NCBI RefSeq assembly: GCF_009380155.1
Contig: NZ_WHUV01000002.1
Location: forward strand, 930,001 to 994,000
Direction: 5' to 3'
DNA length: 64,000 bases
Source: Pseudomonas piscis
Lineage (GTDB): Bacteria; Pseudomonadota; Gammaproteobacteria; Pseudomonadales; Pseudomonadaceae
In this document: positions 55,555 to 64,000 of the stretch, piece by piece
Position numbering within the stretch: position 1 is the stretch's first letter
How the letters are laid out: every line of letters starts with the position of its first letter
Notes under the pieces: generated by a model
Database searches by the model: none
Seen by the model: the letters and a program-made list of their open reading frames with translations, nothing else
Told to the model about the DNA's origin: nothing
Made by a program: the position numbers and the translations under genes

Positions 55555-57008
55555 AGCGCACCGGCCTCTCGATCGCCCTGGCGCTAGCCCTTGGCGGTTG
55601 CAGCCTGATCCCCGAGTACCAGCGCCCCACTGCCCCCGTGCAAGCGGACTGGCCCCAGGGCGCGGCCTATGACCAGGCGACCACCGCCAACCAGGCCCAG
55701 CCCGAGACCGGCGATGCGGTCCTGGACTGGCGGCTGTTCTTGCGCGATCCGTCGCTGCGCACGCTGGTGGCCACGGCCCTGGACAACAACCGCGACCTGC
55801 GCCAGGCCGCCTTGAATGTCGAGGCCTACCGTGCCCTGCACCGGATCGAGCGTTCGGCGCTGTTCCCCAGCGTCGATGCCAGCGCCGGCGGCAGCCGCCA
55901 ACGCCAGCCCGCCGACCTGTCGCCCAGCGGCAAAGCCGGAATCCAGAGCCAGTACAGCGTGGCCCTGGGGTTGTCCTATGAAGTCGACCTGTTCGGTCGC
56001 TTGCGCAGCCTGGAACGGGCGGCGCTGGAGCAATACCTGGCCAGTGCCGAGGCGCAGCGTGGCGTGCAGATCGCCCTGGTGGGGGATGTGACCATCGCCT
56101 ACCTGACCTGGCGTAGCGACCAGGAACAACTGGAACTGGCACGCTCGACCCTGGTCAGCTATCGGCAGAGCCTGGAGCTGATCCAGTCGAGTCGCGAAGT
56201 CGGCACCGCGTCGGCGCTCGATGTGCGCCAGGCCCGCAGCCTGGTGGAAACCGCGCGAGTGCAGCAAGCGCTGTACACGCGCCAGGTCGCCCAGGACGTC
56301 AATGCCTTGCAGTTGCTGCTCGGCACCGCGTTGCCCGCCGGCTTGTCGCGGACCACGGCCTTCGAGCAACCGCTGGCCGCGCCAACCCCGGGCCTGCCGG
56401 CCGACCTGCTGCTACGGCGCCCGGATATCCGCGCCGCCGAGCATCGCCTGCTGGCCGCCAATGCCGACATCGGCGCGGCGCGCGCGGCGTTCTTCCCGAG
56501 CATCAGCCTGACCGCCGCGGCCGGCACCACCAGCCGCGAGCTGGATGGCCTGTTCGAGGGAGGGTCGGGACTGTGGAGCTTCGCACCGCAGATCAACCTG
56601 CCGATCTTCACGGCCGGGCGCCTGCGCGGCAACCTCGACTACCGCAAGGTGCTCAAGGACGTCAACGTCGCGGCCTATGAGCAAAGCATCCAGACCGCGT
56701 TTCGCGAAGTGGCCGACGGCCTCGCGGCCCGGGGTACCTTCGGCGAGCAGCTACAGGCCCAGCGCGACCTGGTGAGCAACGACCAGGCGTACTACGCACT
56801 GGCCAACCAGCGTTACGACGAAGGCGTCGACAGCTACCTGGCGGTACTCGACGCCCAGCGTGAACTGTTCGGCGCGCAACAACAGCTGATCCGCGATCGG
56901 CTGAACCAGCTCAGCAGCGAAGTGAAGCTGTTCAAGGCCCTGGGCGGTGGCTGGGACGGCCACGAGCCCCTGGCCCTGGCCACCCAAGGCCAAGGCGGCA
57001 ACCAGTAG
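55551..57008 (+). CDS. ttgI: Outer-membrane efflux channel lipoprotein (TtgI/SrpC-like)
   Basis: TolC/OprM-type trimeric channel subunit of 485 residues. It has a lipoprotein signal peptide ([17 protein letters not shown], Cys17). The conserved runs [39 protein letters not shown] and [11 protein letters not shown] identify the NodT/OprM family. The start overlaps the pump stop by ATGA, so adaptor, pump and channel are made from one transcript. A terminator follows at 57094. No change from normal family length. Confidence 0.9.
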   Translation: MKRTGLSIALALALGGCSLIPEYQRPTAPVQADWPQGAAYDQATTANQAQPETGDAVLDWRLFLRDPSLRTLVATALDNNRDLRQAALNVEAYRALHRIERSALFPSVDASAGGSRQRQPADLSPSGKAGIQSQYSVALGLSYEVDLFGRLRSLERAALEQYLASAEAQRGVQIALVGDVTIAYLTWRSDQEQLELARSTLVSYRQSLELIQSSREVGTASALDVRQARSLVETARVQQALYTRQVAQDVNALQLLLGTALPAGLSRTTAFEQPLAAPTPGLPADLLLRRPDIRAAEHRLLAANADIGAARAAFFPSISLTAAAGTTSRELDGLFEGGSGLWSFAPQINLPIFTAGRLRGNLDYRKVLKDVNVAAYEQSIQTAFREVADGLAARGTFGEQLQAQRDLVSNDQAYYALANQRYDEGVDSYLAVLDAQRELFGAQQQLIRDRLNQLSSEVKLFKALGGGWDGHEPLALATQGQGGNQ

Positions 57009-57429
57009 TTGAGCGGGCGTTCAGGCGAGCGGCCACGCCCCGCTCGGCTGAACGCCCAGGACCAGGTGACACCACGGGTTTCTTCCCGCTTGGCCAGTTC
57101 ATGCAGTTCCCCACTGCATGGCTGGTCTTTTTTATTGCCCGCCCCATCCCGGCTCGCACCGGCCGAACACATACCGATCAACCAGGGCAATGCCCTGCCC
57201 CCGCGCCTGGCCCGCCTGAGGCCTGCGGCGTCACTCACCACAAGCCCATCACCCTGGCCTTTTTGAAGACCGGGGGCGCAGTTCAGGGTGCGCAAGAACG
57301 TGATTTGAAAGCGGCACGGCCCGGTGATCGTGGGCACCGGGCCGCACCATGCCCTCCTGGCGGACGGACAGCGGCCGGCCTGGTGAGCGCCGGCCCTGCC
57401 CAGGCTTCCATGCCTGGAACCCTTGAGGA
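57009..57429. other. Intergenic region after ttgI, no gene
   Basis: 421 bp between convergent operons. It contains the efflux terminator at 57094-57132 and a second palindrome of GGCCCGGTG (57318-57326) and CACCGGGCC (57335-57343), which may end the leftward operon. I see no credible open frame. Confidence 0.7.
57094..57132 (+). terminator. Rho-independent terminator of the efflux operon
   Basis: CATGCAG (57100-57106) pairs with CTGCATG (57114-57120), with outer CCA/TGG pairs extending the stem. TCTTTTTT follows. Confidence 0.82.
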
Positions 57430-58584
57430 CTAGAAGCGGTAGCCCAGGCCCACCGTCAGCATGTGCAGCTCGCCACCGGCCTCGACACCTTCGCTGGCGC
57501 CCTCGCCCTTGGTGATGTGCCGCAAGTCGTACATGTAGGCGCCCGTCACCTCCAACTGGTCCGAGACCTGGTAGGTCAGCCCCAGGTGCAGGCTCTTGGG
57601 CTGGTTGCAGGGGGCGATGGAGACCAGCGTGGCCTCGCGATCCGGAACCTGGTGATTGGCCAGGGACACACCGGTACGCAACTGCAGGCGCTCGCTGTAG
57701 TGGTAGTTGACCCCGAAGCGGAAGACCTGCTGGTCGCGCCAGCCGAACCCCGGCCCGTTGCCGGCTCCCGGTGGCCCGCCCTGGGTCAGTGAATTGGCCA
57801 GGGCCTTCTCGCTGCTCCAGTCGATCCACAGGTAGTCGAAGGCGAAGGTCCAGGGTCCCGAGTCATAGGCCAGGCCGAGGCCCGCCTGCTGCGGCATGTT
57901 CAGGCGGCCATTGGGGATGATGTCCTCGTGGGCATCGAGCTTCTGGAACCACACCGGGCTCGAGTAGGTCAGGCCCAGGCGCAACCCGGGGGCGATGGTC
58001 CCCAGGTAGCCGATGCCCAGGCCCGCGCCCAGGGCATGGTCCCGGTCGTTGCTCGCGCCGAAGTTCTCCAATCCGTGGAGCATCAGGGTCTCGTACCCCA
58101 GCTTGAGCGACAGGCCGAGGTAGTGCCCCGGCTGGAACTCGTAGGTGGCCGTGGGCGCCACCAGCATCTGCGCCAGCTCGGACTTGACCTTCGAGGAGCC
58201 GAAGGCCGGCACCGACTTGCCGTAGTCGATACCGGCGCCATAGCCGGATACCGCGACGCCGACAGTGATGTCCGGACGGTACTGGTAGTTGGCGCCGAAC
58301 CCCGGTACGAACACCAGCACGTCATCGCTGTTCTTCGCGCCCTGCACGTTCGAGCGCAACTGCCCGGTGGTGGCGGTCAGGCTGCCATCGATCCGGGTGC
58401 CGACCAGGCCCATGCCGGCGGGGTTGTTGACCGCCGCCACCGCGTCGGTGGGGTTGGCGATGGCGGCGCCGCCCATGCCCATGGCCTGGGCACCGTAGCC
58501 GGCGTACTGCGGTCCGTTGGAAGCGCCCGCGGTGGTCGCGACCAGCAGCGGACTGGCGAGCAGCAATCGGGAAAATCTGTTCAT
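57430..58584 (-). CDS. FadL/OmpP1-type outer-membrane transporter
   Basis: Outer-membrane channel for hydrophobic compounds, 384 residues. It has a signal peptide (MNRFSRLLLASPLLVATTAGA) and the N-terminal hatch motif with NNPAGMG (family NPA box), and alternates aromatic-rich beta strands to a final C-terminal Phe (LHMLTVGLGYRF). AAGGAAC is before the ATG at 58582-58584. It is the last gene of the leftward catabolic group, 159 bp from the SMP-30 gene. In related operons FadL-type porins admit aromatic hydrocarbons or fatty acids. Here that suggests a hydrophobic growth substrate, next to a pump that expels such compounds. Confidence 0.87.
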   Translation of the reverse strand: MNRFSRLLLASPLLVATTAGASNGPQYAGYGAQAMGMGGAAIANPTDAVAAVNNPAGMGLVGTRIDGSLTATTGQLRSNVQGAKNSDDVLVFVPGFGANYQYRPDITVGVAVSGYGAGIDYGKSVPAFGSSKVKSELAQMLVAPTATYEFQPGHYLGLSLKLGYETLMLHGLENFGASNDRDHALGAGLGIGYLGTIAPGLRLGLTYSSPVWFQKLDAHEDIIPNGRLNMPQQAGLGLAYDSGPWTFAFDYLWIDWSSEKALANSLTQGGPPGAGNGPGFGWRDQQVFRFGVNYHYSERLQLRTGVSLANHQVPDREATLVSIAPCNQPKSLHLGLTYQVSDQLEVTGAYMYDLRHITKGEGASEGVEAGGELHMLTVGLGYRF

Positions 58585-58743
58585 GACCCTGGTTCCTTGT
58601 AGTTGTTGTGATCAGGTCAATGGTTGGCGGTCCTGCGCCGGGCACAGCGTCGCCCGGGGCGCTTGCTGGCGGGCAGGCACCGTCGATAGGTACACAAGGC
58701 AAACGCGGGCGCCCAGGCGCCCGCTGTCACTCAGCCCCGGGGG

Positions 58744-59655
58744 CTAGGGGCGGCCCGCACCTTTGCCGATGGCAACGCGGGTGGTAAAGATCGTGGTTTC
58801 GGTGCGCAGGTTGACCATGGCCTCGAAGATGTTGTCGCCCTCGACCTTGGTCGCCACCAGGAACAGGGTCTTGCCGTCCTCGCCGCCAAAGGTGCTGGCC
58901 ACGCATTCGTAGCCCGGCATCGGGATGCGGTGGGTGACTTCGCCCTGGGGGCTGATGCGCATGAACTGCTCGGCGCGCAGCATGCTCAGCCAGATGCCGC
59001 CTTCGGCATCGATGGAGATCCCATCGACGCAACCACGCTTGCGGGCACGGTCTTCTGGCGAAGGGAACAGCAGCGTCAGGTCCAGCAGTACGCGGCGGTT
59101 GACCAGCTGGCCGTCGACGATGTCCACCGCGCTGAGGCGCTCGGCGAAGGTCTCGACGAATACCAGGGTCTTCTGATCCGGGGTGATGACGATGCCGTTG
59201 GGGAAGTTGCAGTCCTCCACCCCCACCGAGATCTCGCCGTTGGGCTCGACGATCACGATGCGCCCCGGCTTGAGCGGTTCACCCTCGAAGACCCGGGCCC
59301 CGACATCGTCGACATAGATCCGGCCCTGCTGGTCGATCACCATGTCGCCGACATAACCGGTGAACACAGCGGACAGGTCGGCATAGAGTTCCGGGCCCTG
59401 GGGGGTCCAGCGGTACAGCCGGGCTTCGTGCATGGAGCTGAGGATCAGCTCGCCATTGGGCAAGAACCCCATGCCGTTGGGCTTGTGGGGCATTTCGGCG
59501 ATGACCCGGCGATTGCCGGCGGCATCGATGGCATAGACCTTCTTGCCCAGCATGTCCGAGACATACAGGGTGCCGTCACGCCAGCGTGGGCTTTCACCGA
59601 AGTACAGGCCGCGGGTCAGTTCGTTCAGTGCATATTGTTCTTGTTCTACGGTCAT
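58744..59655 (-). CDS. SMP-30/gluconolactonase-family protein
   Basis: Six-bladed beta-propeller of 303 residues, likely a lactonase. It has the family opening FGESPRWRDGTLYVSDM with the metal-binding Glu, KPNGMGFLPNGELI, CNFPNGIVITPDQK, and DGISIDAEGGIWLSML with the conserved Asp/Asn ligands. The start at 59653-59655 has GAGG at 11 nt. It lies 79 bp after the thiolase in the leftward operon and may open a lactone formed in the pathway, for example after ring oxidation. The substrate is unknown. Confidence 0.86.
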   Translation of the reverse strand: MTVEQEQYALNELTRGLYFGESPRWRDGTLYVSDMLGKKVYAIDAAGNRRVIAEMPHKPNGMGFLPNGELILSSMHEARLYRWTPQGPELYADLSAVFTGYVGDMVIDQQGRIYVDDVGARVFEGEPLKPGRIVIVEPNGEISVGVEDCNFPNGIVITPDQKTLVFVETFAERLSAVDIVDGQLVNRRVLLDLTLLFPSPEDRARKRGCVDGISIDAEGGIWLSMLRAEQFMRISPQGEVTHRIPMPGYECVASTFGGEDGKTLFLVATKVEGDNIFEAMVNLRTETTIFTTRVAIGKGAGRP

Positions 59656-59734
59656 TTTGCGTACTACCTCTGGTTTGTTGTCTGGTGGGTGGCGGCCCCG
59701 GCCCCAGGCAGGGCCATGGCGCGGGCCGCCACCG

Positions 59735-60919
59735 TCAAGCGATCTCGAACAACCCCGCTGCGCCCATGCCGCCGCCGACGCACATCGACACCACCACGTA
59801 GCGCGCCTTGCGCCGCTTGCCTTCGAGCAGCGCGTGCCCCACCTGGCGTGCGCCGGTCATGCCGTAGGGGTGGCCGATGGCGATGGCGCCACCATTGACG
59901 TTGCAGCATTCGGGGTCGATATCCAGCTGGCGCTGGCAATACAGGGCCTGGCAGGCGAACGCCTCGTTGAGCTCCCACAGGTCGATGTCCCGGAGCTGCA
60001 AGCCGTGCTGCTTGAGCAGCTTGGGAATGGCCAGCAGCGGGCCGAGGCCCATCTCCTGCGGCGCCAGCCCGGCCACCGCCATGCCGCGATACAGGCCCAG
60101 CGCGCTGTAGCCCCGCTGCTCGGCCAGGCGCCGGTCCACCAGCACGCAGGCACTGGCGCCATCGGACAGCTGGCTGGCATTGCCGGCGGTGATGCTTCCG
60201 CCATCGAGCACCGGCGCCAGGCGCGCCAGGCCGTCCAGCGTGGTCTCGGGCCGGTTGCCCTCATCCTGGTGCAGGGTCAGCGCCTGCAAGCGGGAAACCC
60301 CGGTGAGCTTGTCGACGATCTGCTGCCGGACCTCGATAGGCACGATCTCATCGGCAAACAGTCCCTGGGCCTGGGCCCGGGCGGTACGCAACTGCGAGAC
60401 ATAGGCGAACTCATCCTGCTGTTCGCGGCTGATGCCGTACTTGCGCGCCACCACCTCCGCCGTTTGCAGCATCGGCATGTAGGCATGGGGCACCGCCTGG
60501 ATCACCGCGTCATCCTGCTCGTCGGCGACCCACTGGAAATAGCGTTGCTGCACCGCGGAGATATTGTCCTGGCCGCCCGCGGCCACCACGTCCATGCCAT
60601 CGACGATGATCTGCTTGGCCGCCGTGGCGATCGCCATCAACCCCGAGGAACACTGGCGATCCAGGGTCTGCGCGCTCACCGAGACCGGCAAACCGGCGGC
60701 GAACACCGCATTGCGCCCCAGGTTGGAGCCAGCAGTCCCGGCGGCCAGCACCGTGCCGATGACCACATCGTCGATGGCCCCGGGCTCGACCCCCGCGCGC
60801 TCGACGGCATGGCGCAGGGCATGGCCCATCAGCGTCGGTGACTTGATGTGGTTCAGCGCGCCACGCCCGGCCTTGCCGATCGGCGTGCGCGCGGTGGAGA
60901 CGATCAGTGCCTCACGCAT
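59735..60919 (-). CDS. Acetyl-CoA acyltransferase (thiolase)
   Basis: Thiolase II-family enzyme of 394 residues that cleaves a 3-ketoacyl-CoA with CoA. Catalytic Cys90 is in DRQCSSGL. The NEAFACQ motif, the His in [16 protein letters not shown] and the second catalytic Cys in [12 protein letters not shown] are all present. Its start overlaps the isomerase stop by 8 bp, so it is translated with the upstream genes. In this operon it probably performs the final cleavage to acetyl-CoA or succinyl-CoA. The chain length it prefers cannot be read. Confidence 0.9.
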   Translation of the reverse strand: MREALIVSTARTPIGKAGRGALNHIKSPTLMGHALRHAVERAGVEPGAIDDVVIGTVLAAGTAGSNLGRNAVFAAGLPVSVSAQTLDRQCSSGLMAIATAAKQIIVDGMDVVAAGGQDNISAVQQRYFQWVADEQDDAVIQAVPHAYMPMLQTAEVVARKYGISREQQDEFAYVSQLRTARAQAQGLFADEIVPIEVRQQIVDKLTGVSRLQALTLHQDEGNRPETTLDGLARLAPVLDGGSITAGNASQLSDGASACVLVDRRLAEQRGYSALGLYRGMAVAGLAPQEMGLGPLLAIPKLLKQHGLQLRDIDLWELNEAFACQALYCQRQLDIDPECCNVNGGAIAIGHPYGMTGARQVGHALLEGKRRKARYVVVSMCVGGGMGAAGLFEIA

Positions 60920-61691
60920 GGGCCCCCTCCTTCACCGCCGGATACCGCCCCGAGAGCAACGCGCCGGCACCGGGCACCACAGGCTCCAGGCCCAGGTGGT
61001 CGAGCATGCGGCGCACCGTGCACACCGCAGTGGAAGTCACCGGGATGCCCAGGGCGTCCTCGGCCGCCTGGATCGACGGCAGCGACTGCATCTGCACGCA
61101 GGCCGACAGCACCACCACGTCCACGCCCCGGGTATCCAGGCGCCGCACATCCTCGAGCAACAACGCCGGATCACGCTTGCCCACCTCGAGGTTGTCGGGG
61201 ATCTCGAAGGCGATCGAGTCGACCACCTCGATGCCTTCGCTCTCGATGTATTCCACCACCCGATCGCACAAGCTGCGCATGTACGGCGCCAGCAAGGAGA
61301 TGCGCTTGGCACCCATGATCTTCAGGCCTTCGACCAGGGCCCCGGCCGAGGTCATCACCGGCGCCTGGCACTGGTTGGCCCGGGCGATGGCCGTCAGCTC
61401 CTTCTGGACCTTGCGGTGGTAGCCGTTGCCCATGGCCATGATCGCCACCAGGCAGGCAGTGCTCATCACGTCCACCCGGGCGTCCGCCAGCTCGGCCGCG
61501 CAACGCAGGGCTTCGCGGTTCATCGCCTCCAGCTCCTCGCGGGTCACCTTGTGCATGCGCATGCGGCTGGAGTGGAAGGTGAAGCGTTGCGGACGGATCA
61601 GTTGCCGGGCATGGAGCATGGCCGGGATCTCGGTTTCCATCGTGGTGTTGGAGCTGGGCACGATCTGGCCAATTCGATAGGTCGCATTCAT
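60912..61691 (-). CDS. Maleate isomerase-like protein (Asp/Glu racemase superfamily)
   Basis: 259 residues, resembling maleate cis-trans isomerase and arylmalonate decarboxylase. It has an N-terminal [16 protein letters not shown], the first catalytic Cys region [13 protein letters not shown], and the second Cys in [15 protein letters not shown]. Two Cys residues about 115 residues apart are the racemase-type pair. It overlaps the thioesterase stop by ATGA and the thiolase start by 8 bp. In a pathway that begins with ring oxidation, such an enzyme could turn maleate into fumarate or isomerise a ring-fission product. Function within this operon is inferred. Confidence 0.85.
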   Translation of the reverse strand: MNATYRIGQIVPSSNTTMETEIPAMLHARQLIRPQRFTFHSSRMRMHKVTREELEAMNREALRCAAELADARVDVMSTACLVAIMAMGNGYHRKVQKELTAIARANQCQAPVMTSAGALVEGLKIMGAKRISLLAPYMRSLCDRVVEYIESEGIEVVDSIAFEIPDNLEVGKRDPALLLEDVRRLDTRGVDVVVLSACVQMQSLPSIQAAEDALGIPVTSTAVCTVRRMLDHLGLEPVVPGAGALLSGRYPAVKEGAHA

Positions 61692-62146
61692 GGGCGGCCC
61701 CCTTCATCAGTGATGTGGTGGAACTGCAGGATGTCTCGCAGGGCAGGCGGGATCGGCACCCCACGGCGCTCCCGTGGCTCGATGCAGATCGGCGCGAACA
61801 CGCCTTCGAAAGCCAGGCGCCCGTCCGCCAGCCAGGCATGGGCCAAGAGGTCGAAGCTGCGCTCGCGAATCGCTCCGACCCGGATCATGATGTCCACCGT
61901 GGTTTCCGGCGGCAGGCTCACGTGGAAGGTCAGCGCCATGTGCTTGCAAGGCAGGCCGACATTGGCCTCGCCCTTGGCCCCCGGGCCCCAGCCGATATGC
62001 CGGTAGAAGTGCATGACGGCACCGATCAGGTACTCGCTGAAACGCCCGGTGAAGGCCACTCCCGCCGGGTCGCAATCGATCCAGCGCACCGTGCGCCGCA
62101 CCGTGAACGGCTGATGGTCGACGACCATCTCGACACTCTCGTTCAT
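61688..62146 (-). CDS. Hotdog-fold acyl-CoA thioesterase (4-hydroxybenzoyl-CoA thioesterase family)
   Basis: 152-residue hotdog thioesterase. The motif WIDCDPAGVAFTGRF carries the catalytic Asp of the DxxG/DPAG type used by 4-hydroxybenzoyl-CoA thioesterase and YbgC. A second strand is ALTFHVSLPPETTVDI. Both ends overlap neighbours by ATGA. It releases a free acid from a CoA ester, which agrees with a monooxygenase that resembles those acting on aryl-CoA esters just upstream. The natural ester is unknown. Confidence 0.85.
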   Translation of the reverse strand: MNESVEMVVDHQPFTVRRTVRWIDCDPAGVAFTGRFSEYLIGAVMHFYRHIGWGPGAKGEANVGLPCKHMALTFHVSLPPETTVDIMIRVGAIRERSFDLLAHAWLADGRLAFEGVFAPICIEPRERRGVPIPPALRDILQFHHITDEGGRP

Positions 62147-63303
62147 GCCGGGCTCCCGACACGACCCAGGCGCGCCATCAGTTCCGGGTATTCGCGGCGC
62201 AGGCGCTGGTCATCCACGCGGCCGGTGCGGGTCATGAACTGGTAGACGAATTGCTCGGCGCTGTAGTCGTCCATCCAGCGCGCCATGTCCTCGTACCACA
62301 GGTAGGAGCGCTCCGAGGCGCGGATCAGCTTCTGCTTGCTGGGCTTGTGGCCCTGCTCGTAGGCCGCGAGGCCAGCCAGGGCATCGCCGTTGCAATGAAG
62401 CAGCGCCCGGGCCAGGGCAATGGAGTCGTTCATGGCGATGCGCGTGCCCGAACCGATGGAGAAATGCGCGCTGGCCAGGGCATCGCCCACCAGCACGTGG
62501 CGGCCATGGGTCCAGTGGGCATTGCGGATCACCGGGAACTGGCGCCAGACCACCCGGGCGCCACCGTCGAGCAACGGCGCGCCTTGCAACTCGGGGGCGA
62601 AGATCTTTTCCATCAGCGCCTGGCGCTGGCCGTCGCTGAGGCTGCCCAGGTCCAGGCGCTGCCAGGTAGCGTCGTCGCACTCGGCGACGAAGGTGCTCAT
62701 GGTGTCGCTGTAGGCGTAGTAATGGGCCACGAAATGCCCGCCGCCATACTTGCGGAACACCAGCGCCGAGGCGTCGAACACCTTGGGCGTGCCGTACCAG
62801 GCGAAGTGGTTGCCCAGGGTGCTGCTGGTGGTGCCGAAACCGCCTTCGAAGGCCCGGCGCACCACCGAGTTGATACCGTCGGCGCCCACCACCACATCGG
62901 CGTCGTCCAGCCCCAGGCGGGCCAGGTCGGCAAGGCTTTCCAGGCGTTCGCGGTAATGCACCCGCACTCCCGCGGCTTCGGCTTGCTGCTCGAGGATCTG
63001 CAACAGGGTCAGGCGTGGAATGGCCCCGCCCTTGACCGGCAGGCGGATATCGATGGCGGTTTCCGCCTGCACGATCACCTGGTGTTCGTGCTGCTTGGTG
63101 GCGGCACACAGGGCGTCATAGGACGCCTCGTCAGCCTCGCGCAGTTGCTGCAGCCCGCTGTCGGCCAGCACCACGCCAAAACCGAAGGTCGCGTCCGCCG
63201 CGTTCTGCTCCACCACTTCCACTTGCCAGTCCGGCGCGCCGCGCTTGAGCAGCAAGCCCAGGTAGAGCCCCGAAGGGCCGCCACCGACAATCGCGATCTT
63301 CAT
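62143..63303 (-). CDS. FAD-dependent monooxygenase, similar to the aryl-CoA hydroxylase flavin domain
   Basis: Class A flavin monooxygenase of 386 residues from the ATG at 63301-63303 (a GTG one codon earlier is less likely). It begins MKIAIVGGGPSGLYLGLLLK with the GxGxxG FAD site. It has the unusual ATFGFGVVLADSGLQ run that I associate with anthraniloyl-CoA and salicylyl-CoA hydroxylases, DADVVVGADGINSVVR, and GDALASAHFSIGSGTRIAM. The ATG shares one base with the upstream dioxygenase stop (TGATG). It probably hydroxylates an aromatic ring, perhaps as the CoA ester. Pathway assignment is inference. Confidence 0.85.
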   Translation of the reverse strand: MKIAIVGGGPSGLYLGLLLKRGAPDWQVEVVEQNAADATFGFGVVLADSGLQQLREADEASYDALCAATKQHEHQVIVQAETAIDIRLPVKGGAIPRLTLLQILEQQAEAAGVRVHYRERLESLADLARLGLDDADVVVGADGINSVVRRAFEGGFGTTSSTLGNHFAWYGTPKVFDASALVFRKYGGGHFVAHYYAYSDTMSTFVAECDDATWQRLDLGSLSDGQRQALMEKIFAPELQGAPLLDGGARVVWRQFPVIRNAHWTHGRHVLVGDALASAHFSIGSGTRIAMNDSIALARALLHCNGDALAGLAAYEQGHKPSKQKLIRASERSYLWYEDMARWMDDYSAEQFVYQFMTRTGRVDDQRLRREYPELMARLGRVGSPA

Positions 63304-64000
63304 CACTGCTCTCCCCGGCTGATCTGCAACCGATAACGGTCGAATTCACTCACCTGGCCGACGAAACCACCGGTCAACGCGGCGTTCCACAAGGCCGGCA
63401 CGAAGCCCAGCTGCTTGCGCTCGAACACCAGGGCGTCTTCGGTGGTGATCTTCCAATAGCCGTTGCCGAGCTTTTCCAGGTGCACGCCGCTGGCCTGCTG
63501 CGCCGCTTGCACCAACGGCGAGAACTCCGGCGCATCGAGCACGTACAAGGCCAGCTCGTCGTCGGCCCCGGGATCGATGGCCCTGGCCTTGGCCCGCCAT
63601 ACCTGGTCGATGCTGGTGAATGCACCGCCACTGGCCTGCAGGCCGTCTTCCAGGGCCATGGCCGCTTCCAGGGTGCGGGTGGCATCCTCGGCGTCCAGGG
63701 CGTCCATCGGCCGCTCCTGGATGGTGATCTCCAGGTAGTAGCCGTTCGGATCGTTGAAATAGATCGACTCGATCAGCTCGTGGCGGATCTGGAAGATCAA
63801 CGCGATGCCCTGGCTCTCCAGGCGCTCGCGCCAGGCCAGCAACTCCTCGCGGCTGTCGACGCGCCAGGCGGTGTGGGTGGCCTCGTAGCGGTAGTCCGCC
63901 ACGGGCTGGGTGTAGTCCGGCTGCTCGGTGTTGATGTAGTAGAAGAACGCGATGGTGCTGTGCTGGCCGCTGTCGAAGAAAAAGTGCAGGAAATCGGGGT
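63303..64000 (-). CDS. VOC-family extradiol-type dioxygenase (N-terminus beyond window edge)
   Basis: Leftward gene entering from the right edge; 232 codons visible. It carries the vicinal-oxygen-chelate pattern HFFFDSGQHST then IAFFYYINTEQPDY, and later QIRHELIESIYFNDPNGYYLEI with the Glu metal ligand. The following C-terminal 120 residues form an additional domain (LALYVLDAPEFSPLVQ, LGNGYWKITTEDALVFERKQLG). The true start lies outside the window; the GTG at 63900-63902 is not a start, because the frame upstream reads as conserved VOC sequence. First visible gene of the coupled catabolic operon; it would cleave or oxidise a ring or ketoacid. Confidence 0.82.
   Translation of the reverse strand, partial: PDFLHFFFDSGQHSTIAFFYYINTEQPDYTQPVADYRYEATHTAWRVDSREELLAWRERLESQGIALIFQIRHELIESIYFNDPNGYYLEITIQERPMDALDAEDATRTLEAAMALEDGLQASGGAFTSIDQVWRAKARAIDPGADDELALYVLDAPEFSPLVQAAQQASGVHLEKLGNGYWKITTEDALVFERKQLGFVPALWNAALTGGFVGQVSEFDRYRLQISRGEQ

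Noticed and set aside
51970..56142. 1,390-codon open frame antisense to the efflux pump
   Set aside because: The translation is low-complexity (Gly, His, Gln, Arg-rich) and exactly shadows the pump genes, which are clearly coding.

Overview
This window is Pseudomonas chromosome, most like the P. fluorescens / P. protegens / P. chlororaphis group. Evidence is the alkaline-protease set aprA-aprI-aprD, a divergent mexS/mexT pair, Pseudomonas-type small proteins (DUF1652), REP-like hairpins and a high G+C backbone with strong Shine-Dalgarno sites. No rRNA, tRNA or CRISPR array is visible.

Layout. 1-3.8 kb: secreted metalloprotease AprA, its periplasmic inhibitor AprI and the type I exporter ATPase AprD (cut by the left edge). 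4.1-7.6 kb: DmpA-type peptidase, APC permease and a LuxR regulator. 7.8-21.9 kb: amine and amino-acid catabolism. One leftward block holds a FeaB-like aldehyde dehydrogenase, an APC permease, a DUF3156-like protein and a FeaR-like regulator. A rightward block holds an omega-transaminase, a LuxR regulator, MoaF, a second class III aminotransferase and an SDR, resembling the Klebsiella monoamine (MoaR/MoaE/MoaF) regulon. A leftward block follows with a polyamine-type binding protein, cupin, FAD oxidase and an AraC regulator. 22-30 kb: housekeeping and general genes (DUF1652, UvrD-like helicase, pirin, phosphoglucomutase) and mexS/mexT.

30.1-39.2 kb: a low-G+C genomic island bounded by a perfect 26-bp direct repeat made of the last codons of mexT. 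The repeat rebuilds the same MexT C-terminus at both ends. The island carries an ABC-three-component (ABC-3C) conflict system with a predicted nuclease effector, an Mrr-type restriction nuclease, a DUF5623-like protein and an unknown 216-residue protein, but no recognisable integrase.

39.4-49.6 kb: a tightly coupled four-gene operon, high in G+C: a ClpB-like AAA+ protein with a degenerate N-terminal half, a small radical-SAM protein, a 2,128-residue zinc-ribbon / pseudokinase / SF1 helicase / restriction-nuclease fusion, and a coiled-coil protein. It looks like a conflict or defence system that I cannot match to a named one, and is the best candidate for an undescribed system.

49.6-57 kb: a solvent/aromatic RND efflux pump (TtgGHI/SrpABC type) with divergent IclR (TtgV/SrpS) and TetR (TtgW/SrpR) regulators. 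57.4-64 kb: a leftward, translationally coupled catabolic operon (VOC dioxygenase, FAD monooxygenase, thioesterase, Asp/Glu-racemase-type isomerase, thiolase, SMP-30 lactonase-like protein, FadL-type porin), probably for an aromatic or hydrophobic substrate. Efflux and catabolism of related compounds therefore sit side by side.
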